Below are positions 43,496 to 52,514 of a stretch of DNA of 64,000 nucleotides, piece after piece; position 1 is the first letter of the stretch; every line of letters begins with the position of its first letter. The position numbers and the translations under genes were made by a program. The stretch comes from Cupriavidus sp. MP-37 (GTDB lineage Bacteria; Pseudomonadota; Gammaproteobacteria; Burkholderiales; Burkholderiaceae): the NCBI RefSeq assembly GCF_020618415.1, contig NZ_CP085345.1, positions 744,001-808,000 of the forward strand, given 5' to 3'. Under the pieces are notes generated by a model. The model was not told the origin of the DNA. It did no database searches and was given only the letters and a program-made list of their open reading frames with translations.

Positions 43496-44104
43496 ATGCC
43501 CCACCCGACCCTACGCACGATCGCCGGCGCGCCGGCCCGTACCGCCATCGAAGCCGCCAGCACCGCCGTGCTGGTCATCGATTTCCAGAACGAGTATTTC
43601 AGCGGCAGGCTGCCGATTCCGGATGGGCCGGCCGCCCTCGGCAACGCTCGCCGCCTGGTTGACCACGCCGACGCCGCCGGGATGCCTGTGTTCCACATCC
43701 AGCATGTCACGCCCGCCGGCAGTCCCGTGTTCGCGGCACAGGGCCCGACCGTGGCGTTCCACAGCGACCTGCAGCCCGCCCCGCACCACACCGTGCTGCA
43801 AAAGACCTCGGTCAGCGCGTTCCCGACCACTGACCTGGACCAGCGGCTCAAGGCGGCCGGCATCAAGACCCTGATCATCACCGGCCTGATGACCCACGCC
43901 TGCGTCACCGGCGCGGCGCGCGACGCGGTGCCGCTGGGGTACGGCGTGATCGTGGCGGCGGACGCCTGCGCCACGCGCGACCTCGATACCGCGGCCGGCA
44001 CGGTGCCGCACCAGGACCTGCACCGCGCCGCGCTGGCCGCGCTCGACGACACCTTCGGCGATATCCTGACCACCGAGCAGGTGCTGAAGCTGCCGCTGGC
44101 CTGA
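43496..44104 (+). CDS. isochorismatase-fold cysteine hydrolase
   Basis: A 202-aa hydrolase with the full catalytic triad D29 (VLVIDFQNEYF), K103 (VLQKTSVSAF) and C136 (GLMTHACVTGA). It probably cleaves an amide or similar bond of a small metabolite (nicotinamidase, carbamoylsarcosine and isochorismate hydrolases share this fold). The start follows GAGGA. It lies between a divergent regulator and a convergent MFS gene, so it forms a single-gene unit. Confidence 0.85.
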   Translation: MPHPTLRTIAGAPARTAIEAASTAVLVIDFQNEYFSGRLPIPDGPAALGNARRLVDHADAAGMPVFHIQHVTPAGSPVFAAQGPTVAFHSDLQPAPHHTVLQKTSVSAFPTTDLDQRLKAAGIKTLIITGLMTHACVTGAARDAVPLGYGVIVAADACATRDLDTAAGTVPHQDLHRAALAALDDTFGDILTTEQVLKLPLA

Positions 44105-44120
44105 GCCACGGCGCGGCCCT

Positions 44121-45461
44121 TCACACTGCCAGTTGCGGTTGCGGCCTTGCCCGCCTGACGATCCCCAGCGAGAACATCGACAGCCCCGCAATCAGTGCCG
44201 GCACGCCGATCCACGCGAACAGCGCCGGCATGCCCAGCCCCAGCGACAGCAGGGTCGCGCCGCCGACCGATCCCACCACCGAGCCCATCCGGCCCACGCC
44301 GTTGGCCCAGCTGACGCCGGTGGCGCGGCAGTCGGTCGGATAGAAGCTGGCCGACAACGCATTGGCGCCCACCTGCGAGCCCGAGATGCAGAAGCCCGCG
44401 ACAAAGACCGCCACGCCCGCGGCGACGGGCTCGGCGGCAACGCTGCCGACCGCGGCAATGCCCAGCGCCGCCAGCGCGTAGCTGGTGGCCAGCACATGGT
44501 GCGGGTTGAACCGGTCCATCAGCCACCCCAGCGCAATCGCGCCGACCGTGCCGCCCACCTGGAACATGGTGGTCACCAGCGCCGCCGTGCGCAGCGAATG
44601 GCCGGTGCCGCGCAGCAGCGTCGGCAGCCAGCTCGACAGCAGGTAGATCACCAGCAGGCTCATGAAGAACGTCAGCCAGAACAGCAGCGTGCCGCGCAGC
44701 AATTCGGGGCGGAACAGGTGCCGCACCGGCGAGCTAGTGGCGCGCTGCTCGCTGACGGCGAAACTCGCGTGGCGCAGGTCTTCATGCGGGGCGATTCTCT
44801 GCAGCGTGGCGACGATGCGCTCGCGCGACTTGCCGGTCAGCACCAGGTAGCGCACCGACTCCGGCAGCAGCCACACCAGCGCCACCGCCAGCAGCAGCGG
44901 CAGCACGCCGCCTGCCACCAGCACCGAGCGCCAGCCGAAGGCATCGATCAGCCCCGCCGACGCCAGCCCGCCAAGCGCGGAGCCCAGCGTGAAGCCGCAG
45001 AACATGGTCGTGACCAGGAACGAGCGCCGCTTCTCCGGGCAGAATTCCGAGGTCAGCGTGATGGCGTTGGGCATGGCCCCGCCCAGGCCCAGGCCGGTGA
45101 TGAAGCGCAGCAGCACCAGCGTCCACAGGTCCGGCGACCACGCCGACGCCAGGCTGGCCGCGCCGAAGCACAGCACCGACAGCACCAGCACGGCCTTGCG
45201 GCCAAAGCGGTCGGCCAGCGGACCGAACAGGAAGGCGCCGGCCATCAGGCCGCCCAGCCCGGCGCCGAACAGCGGCGCCAGTTGCGCCGGCGTCAACTGC
45301 CATTCGGCGCGGATGGCGGGCGCGATAAAGCCGATCGCGGCGGTATCGAAGCCGTCGACGGCGACGATCAGGAAGCACAGTACGACGATGGTCACCTGGA
45401 ACGCCGACAGCGGCTGGCGGTCGATGAACGCGGTGACGTTGAGCGGTTGGCTGGCAGGCAT
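44121..45461 (-). CDS. MFS aromatic-acid/H+ symporter (AAHS family)
   Basis: A 446-aa inner-membrane transporter with 12 expected TM helices. The N-terminal signature is DGFDTAAIGFIAPAIRAEW. The cytoplasmic loop 2-3 motif is GPLADRFGRKAVLV, which fits PcaK/BenK-like AAHS carriers. It follows the gentisate operon on the same strand, so 3-hydroxybenzoate or gentisate is the likely substrate. AGGAGGAG gives a strong start. A 187-bp repeat element separates it from the hydroxylase. Confidence 0.86.
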   Translation of the reverse strand: MPASQPLNVTAFIDRQPLSAFQVTIVVLCFLIVAVDGFDTAAIGFIAPAIRAEWQLTPAQLAPLFGAGLGGLMAGAFLFGPLADRFGRKAVLVLSVLCFGAASLASAWSPDLWTLVLLRFITGLGLGGAMPNAITLTSEFCPEKRRSFLVTTMFCGFTLGSALGGLASAGLIDAFGWRSVLVAGGVLPLLLAVALVWLLPESVRYLVLTGKSRERIVATLQRIAPHEDLRHASFAVSEQRATSSPVRHLFRPELLRGTLLFWLTFFMSLLVIYLLSSWLPTLLRGTGHSLRTAALVTTMFQVGGTVGAIALGWLMDRFNPHHVLATSYALAALGIAAVGSVAAEPVAAGVAVFVAGFCISGSQVGANALSASFYPTDCRATGVSWANGVGRMGSVVGSVGGATLLSLGLGMPALFAWIGVPALIAGLSMFSLGIVRRARPQPQLAV

Positions 45462-45542
45462 GGTGTCTCCTCCTTGTTGCCAGGGTCAGGGGCGCGAGAG
45501 GTCCGGCGGCTGCGTCGGCCGCCGGCTCGCTATCAATGTTTC

Positions 45543-45729
45543 GTAATGCCGTTCAGTTAACCACTGTCGTTCCCGCGCAGGCGGGAACCCAGTGACTTTT
45601 AAAGACGCTGGATTGCTCGCTGTCACTCACCCTTCGGGCCGTCCTCCGGACGTCCAATGCGCATCCGCGCATTGTCCCGCCTGCGCGGGAATGACGGTAG
45701 TGTTTGATACCTAAACTGAACGGCATTAC
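45543..45729. repeat. palindromic element with perfect 16-bp terminal inverted repeats, copy B
   Basis: GTAATGCCGTTCAGTT (45543-45558) is the exact complement of 45714-45729. Inside are the arms GTCGTTCCCGCGCAGGCGGG and CCCGCCTGCGCGGGAATGAC and smaller palindromes. Copy A at 2636-2761 shares the first 12 bases. Size, TIRs and lack of genes fit a miniature inverted-repeat element. It sits 15 bp after the hydroxylase stop. Confidence 0.75.
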
Positions 45730-45744
45730 GCCGCAGTCAGCGGC

Positions 45745-46959
45745 TTACAGCCAGGGCGTCGGGCTCAGGCATTGGTCGGCGCGCCACCCATGCAGCCATT
45801 GCAGCGCGTCGTAGAACTGCGCCTGGGTGCGGCCGGTCCACAGGCTGTTGCGCACCAGGCGGTCGACGCCTTTGGCGTGGTAGACGCGGCCCATGTCGCG
45901 CGCGGCATAGAGCACGCGCGCGGTGCGCGGGATGCGGGCCTGCTCGTACAGTTTGAAAGCCGCGGCATAGTCGCCATCCGCGGCCTGTACCGCGGCGCCG
46001 AGCGTCACGGCATCTTCCAGCGCCTGGCAGGCGCCCTGCGCCACGTATTGCGTCATCGGGTGCGCGGCATCGCCCAGGATGGTGGCGCGGCCGAAGCTCC
46101 AGCGCTCGACCGGGTCGCGGTCGGCGGTGGCCCAGCGCTTCCATGAGGTCGGGCGGTCCAGCATCTGGTGCGGCAGCGGATGGATGCCCTCGAAGTACGA
46201 CAGCACTTCTTGCTTGCTGCCCTCGCGCACGCCCCAGGTTTCGGTTTCGCGGCTGTGGAAGGTCACCACCAGGTTGTATTGCTGGCCGCCGCGCAGCGGG
46301 TAGTGCACCAGGTGGCAGTTCGGGCCGGCCCACACCACGGGCGCATTGACCTGCAGGTCCTGCGGCATGTTGGCCACGTCGACCACGGCGCGGTAGACCA
46401 CGTGCCCGGTCACGCGCGCCTCGTCGCCGATCAGCGCCTGGCGGATCGCGGACTTGACGCCGTCGCAGCCGATCACCGCATCGCCGCGGTGATGCTGGCC
46501 ATGCTGGTCGACCACGGTGACGCCGTGGTCGTCCTGCAGCAACTGCTCCACGCGCGTGCTGGTGCGCATCGTGATCAGCGGATGGTCCTGCACCGCTTCC
46601 AGGATGGACAAGTGGATATCGACGCGGTGGATCACGCCATAAGGATTGCCGAAGCGCTCGCGATACGCCTGCCCGACATCGACCTGCGCGATCACGCTGG
46701 TGTCGACGGCATCGCGCAGGCTGAGGAAGTCGGTGAAGACCGTGCGGCCGCGCGCGGCCTCGCCCACGCCGAGCGCGTCGAGCGCGGCGAAGGCGTTGGC
46801 GGCGAGCTGGATGCCGGCGCCGATCTCGCCGATGTGCTCGGCCTGCTCCAGCAGCTCGATGCGGATGCCCTGGCGGGCCAGCGCCAGCGCCGCGGCCAGG
46901 CCGCCGATGCCGCCGCCGATGATGAGGACCTTGCCGGTCGCGTTGTGGGTACTGCTCAT
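45745..46959 (-). CDS. nagX: 3-hydroxybenzoate 6-monooxygenase
   Basis: A 404-aa class A flavin monooxygenase. FAD/NADH motifs are GGGIGGLAAALALARQG, the DG motif region VIGCDGVKSAIRQAL and GDAAHPMTQYVAQGACQALEDA (given as GDAAHPM...ALEDA). It should hydroxylate 3-hydroxybenzoate at C6 using NADH and O2 to give gentisate. Its position in an operon with gentisate dioxygenase and the two following enzymes is the main evidence against a salicylate hydroxylase. It starts 28 bp after the isomerase. Confidence 0.85.
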   Translation of the reverse strand: MSSTHNATGKVLIIGGGIGGLAAALALARQGIRIELLEQAEHIGEIGAGIQLAANAFAALDALGVGEAARGRTVFTDFLSLRDAVDTSVIAQVDVGQAYRERFGNPYGVIHRVDIHLSILEAVQDHPLITMRTSTRVEQLLQDDHGVTVVDQHGQHHRGDAVIGCDGVKSAIRQALIGDEARVTGHVVYRAVVDVANMPQDLQVNAPVVWAGPNCHLVHYPLRGGQQYNLVVTFHSRETETWGVREGSKQEVLSYFEGIHPLPHQMLDRPTSWKRWATADRDPVERWSFGRATILGDAAHPMTQYVAQGACQALEDAVTLGAAVQAADGDYAAAFKLYEQARIPRTARVLYAARDMGRVYHAKGVDRLVRNSLWTGRTQAQFYDALQWLHGWRADQCLSPTPWL

Positions 46960-46987
46960 GTCTGTCTCCTGGCCTGCGCCGCTGGCG

Positions 46988-47629
46988 TCAGGCGGTGTAG
47001 TCTGGCTGGCGCGCGGGCGCGGCCTGGGCGAAGGCGGGATGGGCGCTGGCATGGGCGAAGACCGCCATCGCGCGCGGGTATCGCTCCAACTCGCAGCCCA
47101 TGCGCAGCGCGTTGGCCACCTGCGGCACCAGCGCGACATCGGCCAGCGTGGGTGCATTGCCGAAGCACCACTTGCCATGGCCATGGCGCGCCAGCAGCCG
47201 TTCGACGCCGGCCATGCCTTCGTCGATCCAGTGGCGGTACCAGGCGTCCTTCTGCTCCGGCGTGACCTGCAGCGTGTCCTGCAGGTAGCGCAGCACGCGC
47301 AGGTTGTTGACGGGATGGATGTCGCAGCCGATCAGCATCGACAGCTCCAGCACGCGCGCGCGCTGCGCGGGGTCTTGCGGCAGCAGGCGCGGCTCGGGAT
47401 GGCGCGCGTCCAGGTAGTCGATGATCGCGAACGACTGGCCCAGCGTGAAGTCGCCATCGACCAGCGCGGGCACGGACGCGGACGGGTTGATGCCCTCGAC
47501 ATATTCCGCATGGCGATGCTGGCCGGTGCGGATATTGACGCCCAGGTAGTCGTACGGCAGGCCCTTGAGGGCCAGCGCGATACGCACGCGGTACGAGGTG
47601 GAACTGTTGAAGAAGCTGTAGAGCTGCAT
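46988..47629 (-). CDS. nagL: maleylpyruvate isomerase (zeta-class GST)
   Basis: A 213-aa GST-fold enzyme. The zeta-class signature SSTSYRVRIALALKG near the N-terminus has tyrosine where many zeta enzymes have cysteine (SSCSxRVRIAL). VPALVDGDFTLGQSFAIIDYL follows (split after GQS). It should isomerise maleylpyruvate to fumarylpyruvate using glutathione. It lies between fumarylpyruvate hydrolase (18 bp) and the hydroxylase, all on one strand. Confidence 0.86.
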   Translation of the reverse strand: MQLYSFFNSSTSYRVRIALALKGLPYDYLGVNIRTGQHRHAEYVEGINPSASVPALVDGDFTLGQSFAIIDYLDARHPEPRLLPQDPAQRARVLELSMLIGCDIHPVNNLRVLRYLQDTLQVTPEQKDAWYRHWIDEGMAGVERLLARHGHGKWCFGNAPTLADVALVPQVANALRMGCELERYPRAMAVFAHASAHPAFAQAAPARQPDYTA

Positions 47630-47647
47630 GGTCGGGATTACCTGTAT

Positions 47648-48346
47648 TCAGACCACGCGCACGGTCAGTTCGCCCAGGCCGTCGACACCGGTGACCATGG
47701 TGTCGCCGGGCTTGACCGCGCCCACGCCCTCGGGCGTGCCGGTAAAGATGACGTCGCCCGGCTCCAGGCGGAAGAACCGCGACAGGTACGCCACGGTCTC
47801 GGCCACCGACCAGATCAGGTGCGACACGTCGCTGCGCTGCCTGGTTTCGCCATTGACCGTCAGCCAGAGCCCGGCCTGCCGCGGGTGGCCGATATCGCTG
47901 GCGCGGTGGATCGGGCCGACCGGCGCCGAGGCGTCGAAGGCCTTGCCGATCTCCCACGGGCGGCCCATTTCGCGCATCTTCATCTGCAGGTCGCGGCGGG
48001 TCATGTCGAGGCCGACGGCGTAGCCCCACACATGCTCGAGCGCCTGTTCGACCGGGATATCCGAGCCGCCCTTGCCGATCACGGCGACCAGCTCGGCCTC
48101 GTAGTGGTAGTTCTGCGTTTGCGCGGGATACGGCAGCTCGAGCGTGGTGCCGGCCTGCACCGGGACGATGGCGTCGGCCGGCTTGCAGAAGAAGAACGGC
48201 GGCTCGCGCTCCGGATCGAAGCCCATTTCGCGGGCATGGGCGGCGTAGTTGCGGCCGACGCAGTAGACGCGGCGCACGGCGAACCGGTCATCGCTGCCGG
48301 CAACGGGAATGGCAACGGGGGCGGGAGGCGTGAAGACGTAGGACAT
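47648..48346 (-). CDS. nagK: fumarylpyruvate hydrolase (FAH family)
   Basis: A 232-aa FAH-fold hydrolase. RRVYCVGRNYAAHAREMG, the metal-binding YEAELVAVIGKGG and FTGTPEGVGAVKPGD are family motifs. It should cleave fumarylpyruvate to fumarate and pyruvate, the last step of the pathway. It is 87 bp downstream of gentisate dioxygenase in the same operon. Confidence 0.88.
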   Translation of the reverse strand: MSYVFTPPAPVAIPVAGSDDRFAVRRVYCVGRNYAAHAREMGFDPEREPPFFFCKPADAIVPVQAGTTLELPYPAQTQNYHYEAELVAVIGKGGSDIPVEQALEHVWGYAVGLDMTRRDLQMKMREMGRPWEIGKAFDASAPVGPIHRASDIGHPRQAGLWLTVNGETRQRSDVSHLIWSVAETVAYLSRFFRLEPGDVIFTGTPEGVGAVKPGDTMVTGVDGLGELTVRVV

Positions 48347-48433
48347 GGTGGAGGCTTCCAGGAAATTGTCGGGTGAGCGCCGGCCCGGCGGTGCCGGCTG
48401 GCACCGCGCGCGGCGGCGCTGGTCGGGTCGAGC

Positions 48434-49480
48434 TCAGGTGCGCGCTTCGCGCAGCAGGTTCAGCGCGGACAGCACCGGGCGGTCGGAATAGCTGAACAGC
48501 ACGGCATCTGCCAGCGCGCCGAGCTGCACCGGCGCCCACGACGGCGCCACGAACACGTCGCGCGGCTCGAACTGGAACTGCGCATCGCCGATGCGCACCG
48601 TGCCGCGCCCTTCCACCACGCTGTACACGGTGGCGTCGGTGCTGCGGTAGGTCTTGCCCTGGAAGCCCGCCGGCAGGTACTGCATGAAGGTGGCGATGGT
48701 CGGCATCGGCCAGCCGCCGGTGGCCGGGTTGACATAGCGCAGCTTGACGCCGTCCCAGGGATCGAGCTCGCCGTTGCGGTAGAGCTGGTCCAGCGCCTCG
48801 CGCGAGCGCGCGTACGGGTAGCTGAACACCGGCGAAGTGGGATCGGTCACGCGGTGGCGCACCGGCACCATGTTGTGGCCGAAGCGGGCGAAGCTGTCGC
48901 CTTCGGCGCGGGTCACGGGCTGCTGCGATTCGGGGTAGTTCTCGGCAAAGCCGGCGTCGAACTGCTGCACCATCGGGATGTCGAGGCCGTCCAGCCACAC
49001 CACCGGCTCGCCGCCGTCCTCGACCGACGGGTTGCCATGGTCATGCCAGGTCCACGACGGCGTGATGATGAAATCGCCGGGATGCATGGTGGCGCGCTCG
49101 CCGTTGACGGCGGTCCACGCGCCCTTGCCTTCGACGATAAAGCGCAGCGCCGACTGCGTATGGCGGTGGCTGGGCGCGATCTCGCCCGGCAGGATCAGCT
49201 GCAGGCCGGCGTACAGCGTGGAGGTGATGCTGGACTTGCCGGGGATGCCGGGGTTCTCCAGCACCAGCACGCGGCGCACCGCTTCCTCGGCGCTGATGAC
49301 GCCGCCGGCCTGCATCACCAGCGGGCGGATCTGCGCGTACTTCCAGATGGCGGGAACGATCTGCGGCCGCGGCTGCGGCGGCACCAGGGCGTGCAGCGAC
49401 TCCCACAGCGGGGTCATGTGGCTGCGGCCGATTTCTTCGTAGTAGGCCACGCGGGCCGGGTCTGGGGTGTGCTCGGACAT
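48434..49480 (-). CDS. nagI: gentisate 1,2-dioxygenase
   Basis: A 348-aa bicupin. Iron ligands in the first cupin are H105 and H107 ([18 protein letters not shown]), with H146/H148 in SWTWHDHGN. The second cupin covers about 260-330. It cleaves gentisate with O2 to maleylpyruvate. It is the first gene of the operon and is divergent from a LysR regulator. Confidence 0.9.
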   Translation of the reverse strand: MSEHTPDPARVAYYEEIGRSHMTPLWESLHALVPPQPRPQIVPAIWKYAQIRPLVMQAGGVISAEEAVRRVLVLENPGIPGKSSITSTLYAGLQLILPGEIAPSHRHTQSALRFIVEGKGAWTAVNGERATMHPGDFIITPSWTWHDHGNPSVEDGGEPVVWLDGLDIPMVQQFDAGFAENYPESQQPVTRAEGDSFARFGHNMVPVRHRVTDPTSPVFSYPYARSREALDQLYRNGELDPWDGVKLRYVNPATGGWPMPTIATFMQYLPAGFQGKTYRSTDATVYSVVEGRGTVRIGDAQFQFEPRDVFVAPSWAPVQLGALADAVLFSYSDRPVLSALNLLREART

Positions 49481-49589
49481 GCTGTCTCCGTAACTTTGTG
49501 CAAGGCGTTTCGAGAGCGCTTTGTGCGGGTGCCTGTTTGCTGCGCACCGTCTGTGTTGTCGTCTGTGTTGTCGTTATACGCCCCGCCCT

Positions 49590-49637
49590 ATAAGATCTGA
49601 AATGAAGTTTTCATCTTATCGATACGATTTACCGTAT
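49590..49637. promoter_or_regulatory. LysR binding dyads in the gentisate promoter region
   Basis: ATAAGAT (49590-49596) and ATCTTAT (49613-49619) form an inverted repeat. Next to it, ATACG-ATTTAC-CGTAT (49622-49637) is an ATAC-N8-GTAT dyad of LysR type. The second ends 12 bp before the LysR start, fitting autoregulation; the first may be the activation half. Confidence 0.55.
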
Positions 49638-49649
49638 AGGTCACGCCCC

Positions 49650-50588
49650 ATGGATTGGACCCAGAGACTGCGCCTGCGCAACCTGCAGATGCTGCTGAGC
49701 CTGGCCGAGACCGGCAACATGAGCCAGTCCGCCGCCATGCTGAACACCACCCAGCCCGGGCTTTCCAAGTGGCTGAAGGACCTGGAGGACGATATCGGCC
49801 TGCCGCTGTTCGAGCGCCAGGCGCGCGGGCTGCGGCCCACGCCGTACGGCGAATCGCTGATCGAGCACGCGCGCCGGATCGAGGCCCAGCTCGATACCGC
49901 CCGCGACGACCTGCAGGCCATGCGCGACGGCGGCAGCGGCATCGTGGTGGTGGGCACCTCGGGCGCGTCGGCGGCGGACACCGTGCCGCTGGCCGCGCTG
50001 CGGCTGATGCAGCGCATGCCGCGCGCCAGCGTGCGGCTGCTGGAAACCACCATGGACCGGCTCATGACGCAGCTGGCGCGCAGCGAGCTGGATATCGTGG
50101 TGGGCCGCTCGGCGCCGGAGCTGCAGGACGCGCAGATGCGCACCGAATCGCTCTACATGGAGCCGATCCACTTCGTCGCGCGGCCGCGGCACCCGCTGCT
50201 GCAGGGCGGCAAGGTGGCCTGGGACGACCTGTACCGCCACCGCTGGGTGGTATGGCCGCGCGGCACGCCGATCCGCAATGCCCTGGAAGGCGCGCTGGCC
50301 AGCGCCGGGCGCGCGCTGCCGGCGGACTGCGTCGAGAGCAATTCCACGGTGCTGAACCTGACCCTGTTCAACAACAGCGACATGGTCGGGCTGGCCTCGC
50401 ACCGCACCGCGCGCAGGCTGGAAGAACTGGGCGCGCTGCGCATCGTGCCGCTGCGGCTGGCGGGGTTCGGCTCGGTGTCGATGTACTGGCGCGCCGACGG
50501 CGAGTCGCGCGCGGCGGTGGCGGCGATGCTGGACTGCCTGAGGGCGGCGGCGGGCGTGGCCCAGGCGCCTGCTGCCAACCACGCCTAA
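49650..50588 (+). CDS. LysR-family regulator of the gentisate operon
   Basis: A 312-aa LTTR with an N-terminal HTH (about 20-42, NMSQSAAMLNTTQPGLSKWLKDLE in part) and an effector domain from about 95. It is divergent from gentisate dioxygenase, so it is probably the 3-hydroxybenzoate/gentisate-responsive activator. ATG 49650 is the usual LTTR start; the ribosome binding site is weak (AGG). An alternative in-frame ATG at 49602 would include the dyads in coding sequence. Confidence 0.87.
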   Translation: MDWTQRLRLRNLQMLLSLAETGNMSQSAAMLNTTQPGLSKWLKDLEDDIGLPLFERQARGLRPTPYGESLIEHARRIEAQLDTARDDLQAMRDGGSGIVVVGTSGASAADTVPLAALRLMQRMPRASVRLLETTMDRLMTQLARSELDIVVGRSAPELQDAQMRTESLYMEPIHFVARPRHPLLQGGKVAWDDLYRHRWVVWPRGTPIRNALEGALASAGRALPADCVESNSTVLNLTLFNNSDMVGLASHRTARRLEELGALRIVPLRLAGFGSVSMYWRADGESRAAVAAMLDCLRAAAGVAQAPAANHA

Positions 50589-50630
50589 CGCGCAGCATAA
50601 TCTCGTCAACCGCCACTTCCGGTGCCCGCC

Positions 50631-51536
50631 ATGCACCTTGCCCACGCCCGTCTCAGCGACCTGCTGCGCCATCCGCTGCGCTTTGCCTGGCACACGCTGC
50701 GGCAGTTCCGCGCCAACCAGGGCCTGCTGCTGGCCGGCGCGGTGGCCTACTACGCGCTGCTGTCGATCGTGCCGCTGCTGATCCTGATGGTGATCGCGCT
50801 GTCGCACTTGATCGAGCCCGAGCTGCTGCTGTCGACGCTGGCGCGCTATCTCGAGTGGATCGTGCCCGGCCAGGCGCGCGCCCTGGTCAACGAGCTGGCC
50901 GGCTTCCTGCGCAACCGCGGCACCATCGGCTGGGTGCTGCTGGGCACCATGCTGTTCTTCAGCTCGCTCGCCTTCACCGTGCTGGAAAACGCCATGTCGG
51001 TCATCTTCGAGCACCGCGTGGCGATCCGGCGCCGCCATTTCCTGGTCTCGGCGCTGCTGCCCTATTGCTATATCGCCGTGCTCAGCATCGGCCTGCTGCT
51101 GGTCACCGTGGTCTCGGGCGCGCTGCTGGCGATCGGCGAACGGCACGTCGAGGTGCTGGGCCGCGACTGGTCGCTGGACCGCCTCTCCACCGGCCTGCTC
51201 TACCTGCTCGGCTTTATCGGCGAGGTGCTGATGCTGACCTCGATCTACCTGGTGATGCCGGTCGGCCGGCTATCGCTGCGCCACGCGCTCACAGGCGCGG
51301 TGATCGCCGCGGTGCTGTGGGAGATCTCGCGCCACGTGCTGGTGTGGTACTTCACCACGCTGTCGCAGGTCGGACGGGTCTATGGCTCGCTGACCACGGC
51401 GATCGTGGTGCTGCTCAGCCTGGAAATCGCCGCGACCTTGCTGTTGCTCGGCGCGCAGGTGATCGCGGAATTCGAGCGCGGCGCCTGGCACAAGCTGCCG
51501 GGGCGCGCGGGCCGGGCGGAGGAATTCCATACCTGA
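50631..51536 (+). CDS. YihY/virulence factor BrkB family membrane protein
   Basis: A 301-aa inner-membrane protein with about six TM helices. The YihY signature AGAVAYYALLSIVPLLILMV is near the N-terminus and GSLTTAIVVLLSLEIAATLLLLGAQ near the end (given in part as GSLTTAIVVLL). Once misnamed ribonuclease BN, the family's role is unsettled. GTG 50622 is an alternative start. It is convergent with the metallochaperone gene. Confidence 0.87.
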   Translation: MHLAHARLSDLLRHPLRFAWHTLRQFRANQGLLLAGAVAYYALLSIVPLLILMVIALSHLIEPELLLSTLARYLEWIVPGQARALVNELAGFLRNRGTIGWVLLGTMLFFSSLAFTVLENAMSVIFEHRVAIRRRHFLVSALLPYCYIAVLSIGLLLVTVVSGALLAIGERHVEVLGRDWSLDRLSTGLLYLLGFIGEVLMLTSIYLVMPVGRLSLRHALTGAVIAAVLWEISRHVLVWYFTTLSQVGRVYGSLTTAIVVLLSLEIAATLLLLGAQVIAEFERGAWHKLPGRAGRAEEFHT

Positions 51537-51560
51537 GCCGAAGGCGTCGGCCACGCGCGC

Positions 51561-52514
51561 TCAGGCGAGCGCAGCTTCCATGCAGGCACGCAGGCGCGCT
51601 TCCGCCTGCGCGTCGAAGGCACCGATGAAGACCAGCGCCGAGCTCTGGAAGCCGGCGCTTTGCGCCGGCCGCAGCCGCATCCGGCCAGCGACGAGGTGGA
51701 CTTCATGCAGCCGTGCGTCGGCGTCGAGCCGGACCAGCCCCTTGGCCCGCAACAGCCGCACCGGCACGGTCGCCAGCGCCTGCCGCAGGCGCGCCTTGTC
51801 GAAGCTGCGCGGGGTCTGGTAGGCCACGCTGCGGATGCCGGCATGGCCGCCAGCCACGGCGCCGCGCTGCCAGCCCGATCCGTCCAGCAACGCCGTGCTG
51901 CCGGGCAAGGGCGGCACGCCGGCATCGAGGAAGACCGACATCGGCAGCTCGCCGCAGCGCGCCGTCAGCACGGTCGCATGCGGCGCCAGGCCGGCTGCCG
52001 TGGCCGCGGCGCCCGCCACGGCTGCGGCGCCGGCCAGGTCGGCCTTGGTCAGCGCCACCACCGACGCGCCCGTGACTTGCCGCCGCACCATGTCGCCGAC
52101 CAGCGGGTCGCGCAGGCTGTCGTGCACGCCGGTCGCGTCCACCGCAACCAGCACCGCATTCAGCCGGAACGCCGGGTCCAGCAGCCCGACCTGCGCGATG
52201 CGCTGCGGGTCGGAGACCCCGCTGGCCTCGATCACCAGCAGCTCCGGCCGCTGCGCCCGCGCGGCGATGGCCACCAGCGCCTCGGCCAGCCGGCCGCCGA
52301 TCGAGCAGCAGATGCAGCCGTTCTCCAGCTCGATCACGTCGTCACTGCGCGCGCGCACCAGCGCGGCATCGATATTGACCGCACCGAAATCATTGACCAG
52401 CACCGCGATGCGGCACCCCTGCGCATTGGCAAGCAAGCGGTTGAGCAAGGTGGTCTTGCCGGCGCCAAGGTAGCCGCCCAGCACCACCAGCGGAATCGGC
52501 GCGCGCGCGCTCAT
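51561..52514 (-). CDS. COG0523/CobW-family GTPase, putative metallochaperone
   Basis: A 317-aa P-loop GTPase. Walker A is GGYLGAGKTT (13-22), the metal-binding CXCC is C67-I-C69-C70 (ENGCICCSIGG), IEASGVSDP follows, and TKADL is the guanine-specificity motif. A CobW C-terminal domain closes it. Such proteins deliver Zn, Co or Fe to partner enzymes. Its ATG overlaps the TGA of the amidohydrolase (ATGA), so that metal-dependent enzyme is the obvious client. Confidence 0.87.
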   Translation of the reverse strand: MSARAPIPLVVLGGYLGAGKTTLLNRLLANAQGCRIAVLVNDFGAVNIDAALVRARSDDVIELENGCICCSIGGRLAEALVAIAARAQRPELLVIEASGVSDPQRIAQVGLLDPAFRLNAVLVAVDATGVHDSLRDPLVGDMVRRQVTGASVVALTKADLAGAAAVAGAAATAAGLAPHATVLTARCGELPMSVFLDAGVPPLPGSTALLDGSGWQRGAVAGGHAGIRSVAYQTPRSFDKARLRQALATVPVRLLRAKGLVRLDADARLHEVHLVAGRMRLRPAQSAGFQSSALVFIGAFDAQAEARLRACMEAALA

